Below, one piece after another: positions 23,528 through 23,747 of a DNA stretch of 23,747 bases. A program made the position numbers and the translations under genes. This DNA comes from an uncultured Flammeovirgaceae bacterium. Its GTDB lineage: Bacteria > Bacteroidota > Bacteroidia > Cytophagales > Cyclobacteriaceae. Position 1 is the first letter of the stretch. Each line of letters starts with the position of its first letter. The notes beneath the pieces were generated by a model. It was not told where the DNA came from. It searched no databases and was given only the letters and a program-made list of their open reading frames with translations. Location: assembly GCA_937138955.1 (NCBI GenBank), contig CAKZPJ010000847.1, forward strand, positions 1 to 23,747. Direction: 5' to 3'.

Positions 23528-23747
23528 ATGGAAAAAAACGGCAAACAGATCACTATCTATGATATTGCTAAGAAGCTGAAAGTTTCGCCAACCACAGTTT
23601 CTAGAGCATTGAATGATCATCACAGTATTAGTGAAGAAACTACCCAAACAGTAAAAAAATTAGCTAATAAGCTCGGTTATCGGCTAAATTCAGTTGCTTC
23701 TAGTCTTCGTAAAAATAAAACAAATACTATCGGGGTGATTATGCCCC
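23528..23747 (+). CDS. LacI-family transcriptional regulator, 3'-truncated by window edge
   Basis: The first 73 codons are present. The helix-turn-helix is at about 9-28 (TIYDIAKKLKVSPTTVSRAL), with the third helix continuing NDHHSISEETTQTVKKLANKLGY, the hinge helix RLNSVASSLR, and the start of the sugar-sensing domain (TNTIGVIMP). ATG at 23528 is chosen because the HTH starts at the usual distance from it. It is divergent to susC, with a matching palindrome at 23351-23368 between them. It is the likely regulator of the SusCD-oxidoreductase-TRAP-uronate block. The effector domain lies outside the window, so the inducer cannot be guessed from sequence. Confidence 0.95.
   Translation, partial: MEKNGKQITIYDIAKKLKVSPTTVSRALNDHHSISEETTQTVKKLANKLGYRLNSVASSLRKNKTNTIGVIMP

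Overview
The window reads as a chromosome segment of a Bacteroidota bacterium, most like a Cytophagales-type marine or saprophytic lineage. The evidence is a SusC/SusD pair, a C-terminal type IX secretion (T9SS) sorting domain, Bacteroidota-style lipoproteins and a TAnnTTTG-type promoter. Base composition is moderate and even. Start codons mostly lack Shine-Dalgarno sequences, as is usual for this phylum. No rRNA, tRNA, CRISPR array, transposase or phage gene was found.

Layout. (1) 2-2278 (+): 3'-terminal part of a secreted M4 (thermolysin-like) metalloprotease with a propeller-like region and a T9SS tail. (2) 2492-3031 (-): exported YceI-like protein. (3) 3401-7030 (+): a three-gene unit of a Tat-exported enolase-superfamily acid-sugar dehydratase, a lipoprotein TIM-barrel isomerase/epimerase-like protein, and an Nramp-fold transporter that has lost the metal-binding motifs. 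It ends in a strong hairpin. (4) 7155-7349 (-): unknown 64-residue protein. (5) 7455-23278 (-): a long co-directional block. In order of transcription it holds SusC, SusD, a DUF6807-ThuA fusion, a Tat-exported Gfo/Idh/MocA oxidoreductase, a lipoprotein Gfo/Idh/MocA-like protein, a TRAP transporter (DctP, DctQ, DctM), a frameshifted four-helix-bundle gene, an SDR of the mannonate oxidoreductase type, and mannonate dehydratase UxuA. (6) 23528-end (+): divergent LacI-family regulator. A canonical LacI-type operator lies between it and susC, and a second matching site lies upstream of the lipoprotein oxidoreductase.

How it may work together (inference). SusCD would bring a uronate-containing oligosaccharide or glycoside across the outer membrane. 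The exported Gfo/Idh, ThuA/DUF6807 and TIM-barrel proteins would open it in the periplasm, possibly by oxidation rather than hydrolysis, since no glycoside hydrolase or polysaccharide lyase is visible. The TRAP transporter would move the free uronate inward, and the SDR plus UxuA would take fructuronate through mannonate to 2-keto-3-deoxygluconate. Uronate isomerase (UxaC), KDG kinase and KDPG aldolase are not in the window and must be elsewhere.

The other striking feature is intergenic. At least four spacers are built largely of degenerate tandem repeats with a period of 7 (locally 8) bases. Two arrays flank the broken four-helix-bundle gene in opposite orientation. Two of the arrays lie beside the same 10-base motif, TGTCCCGGAC.
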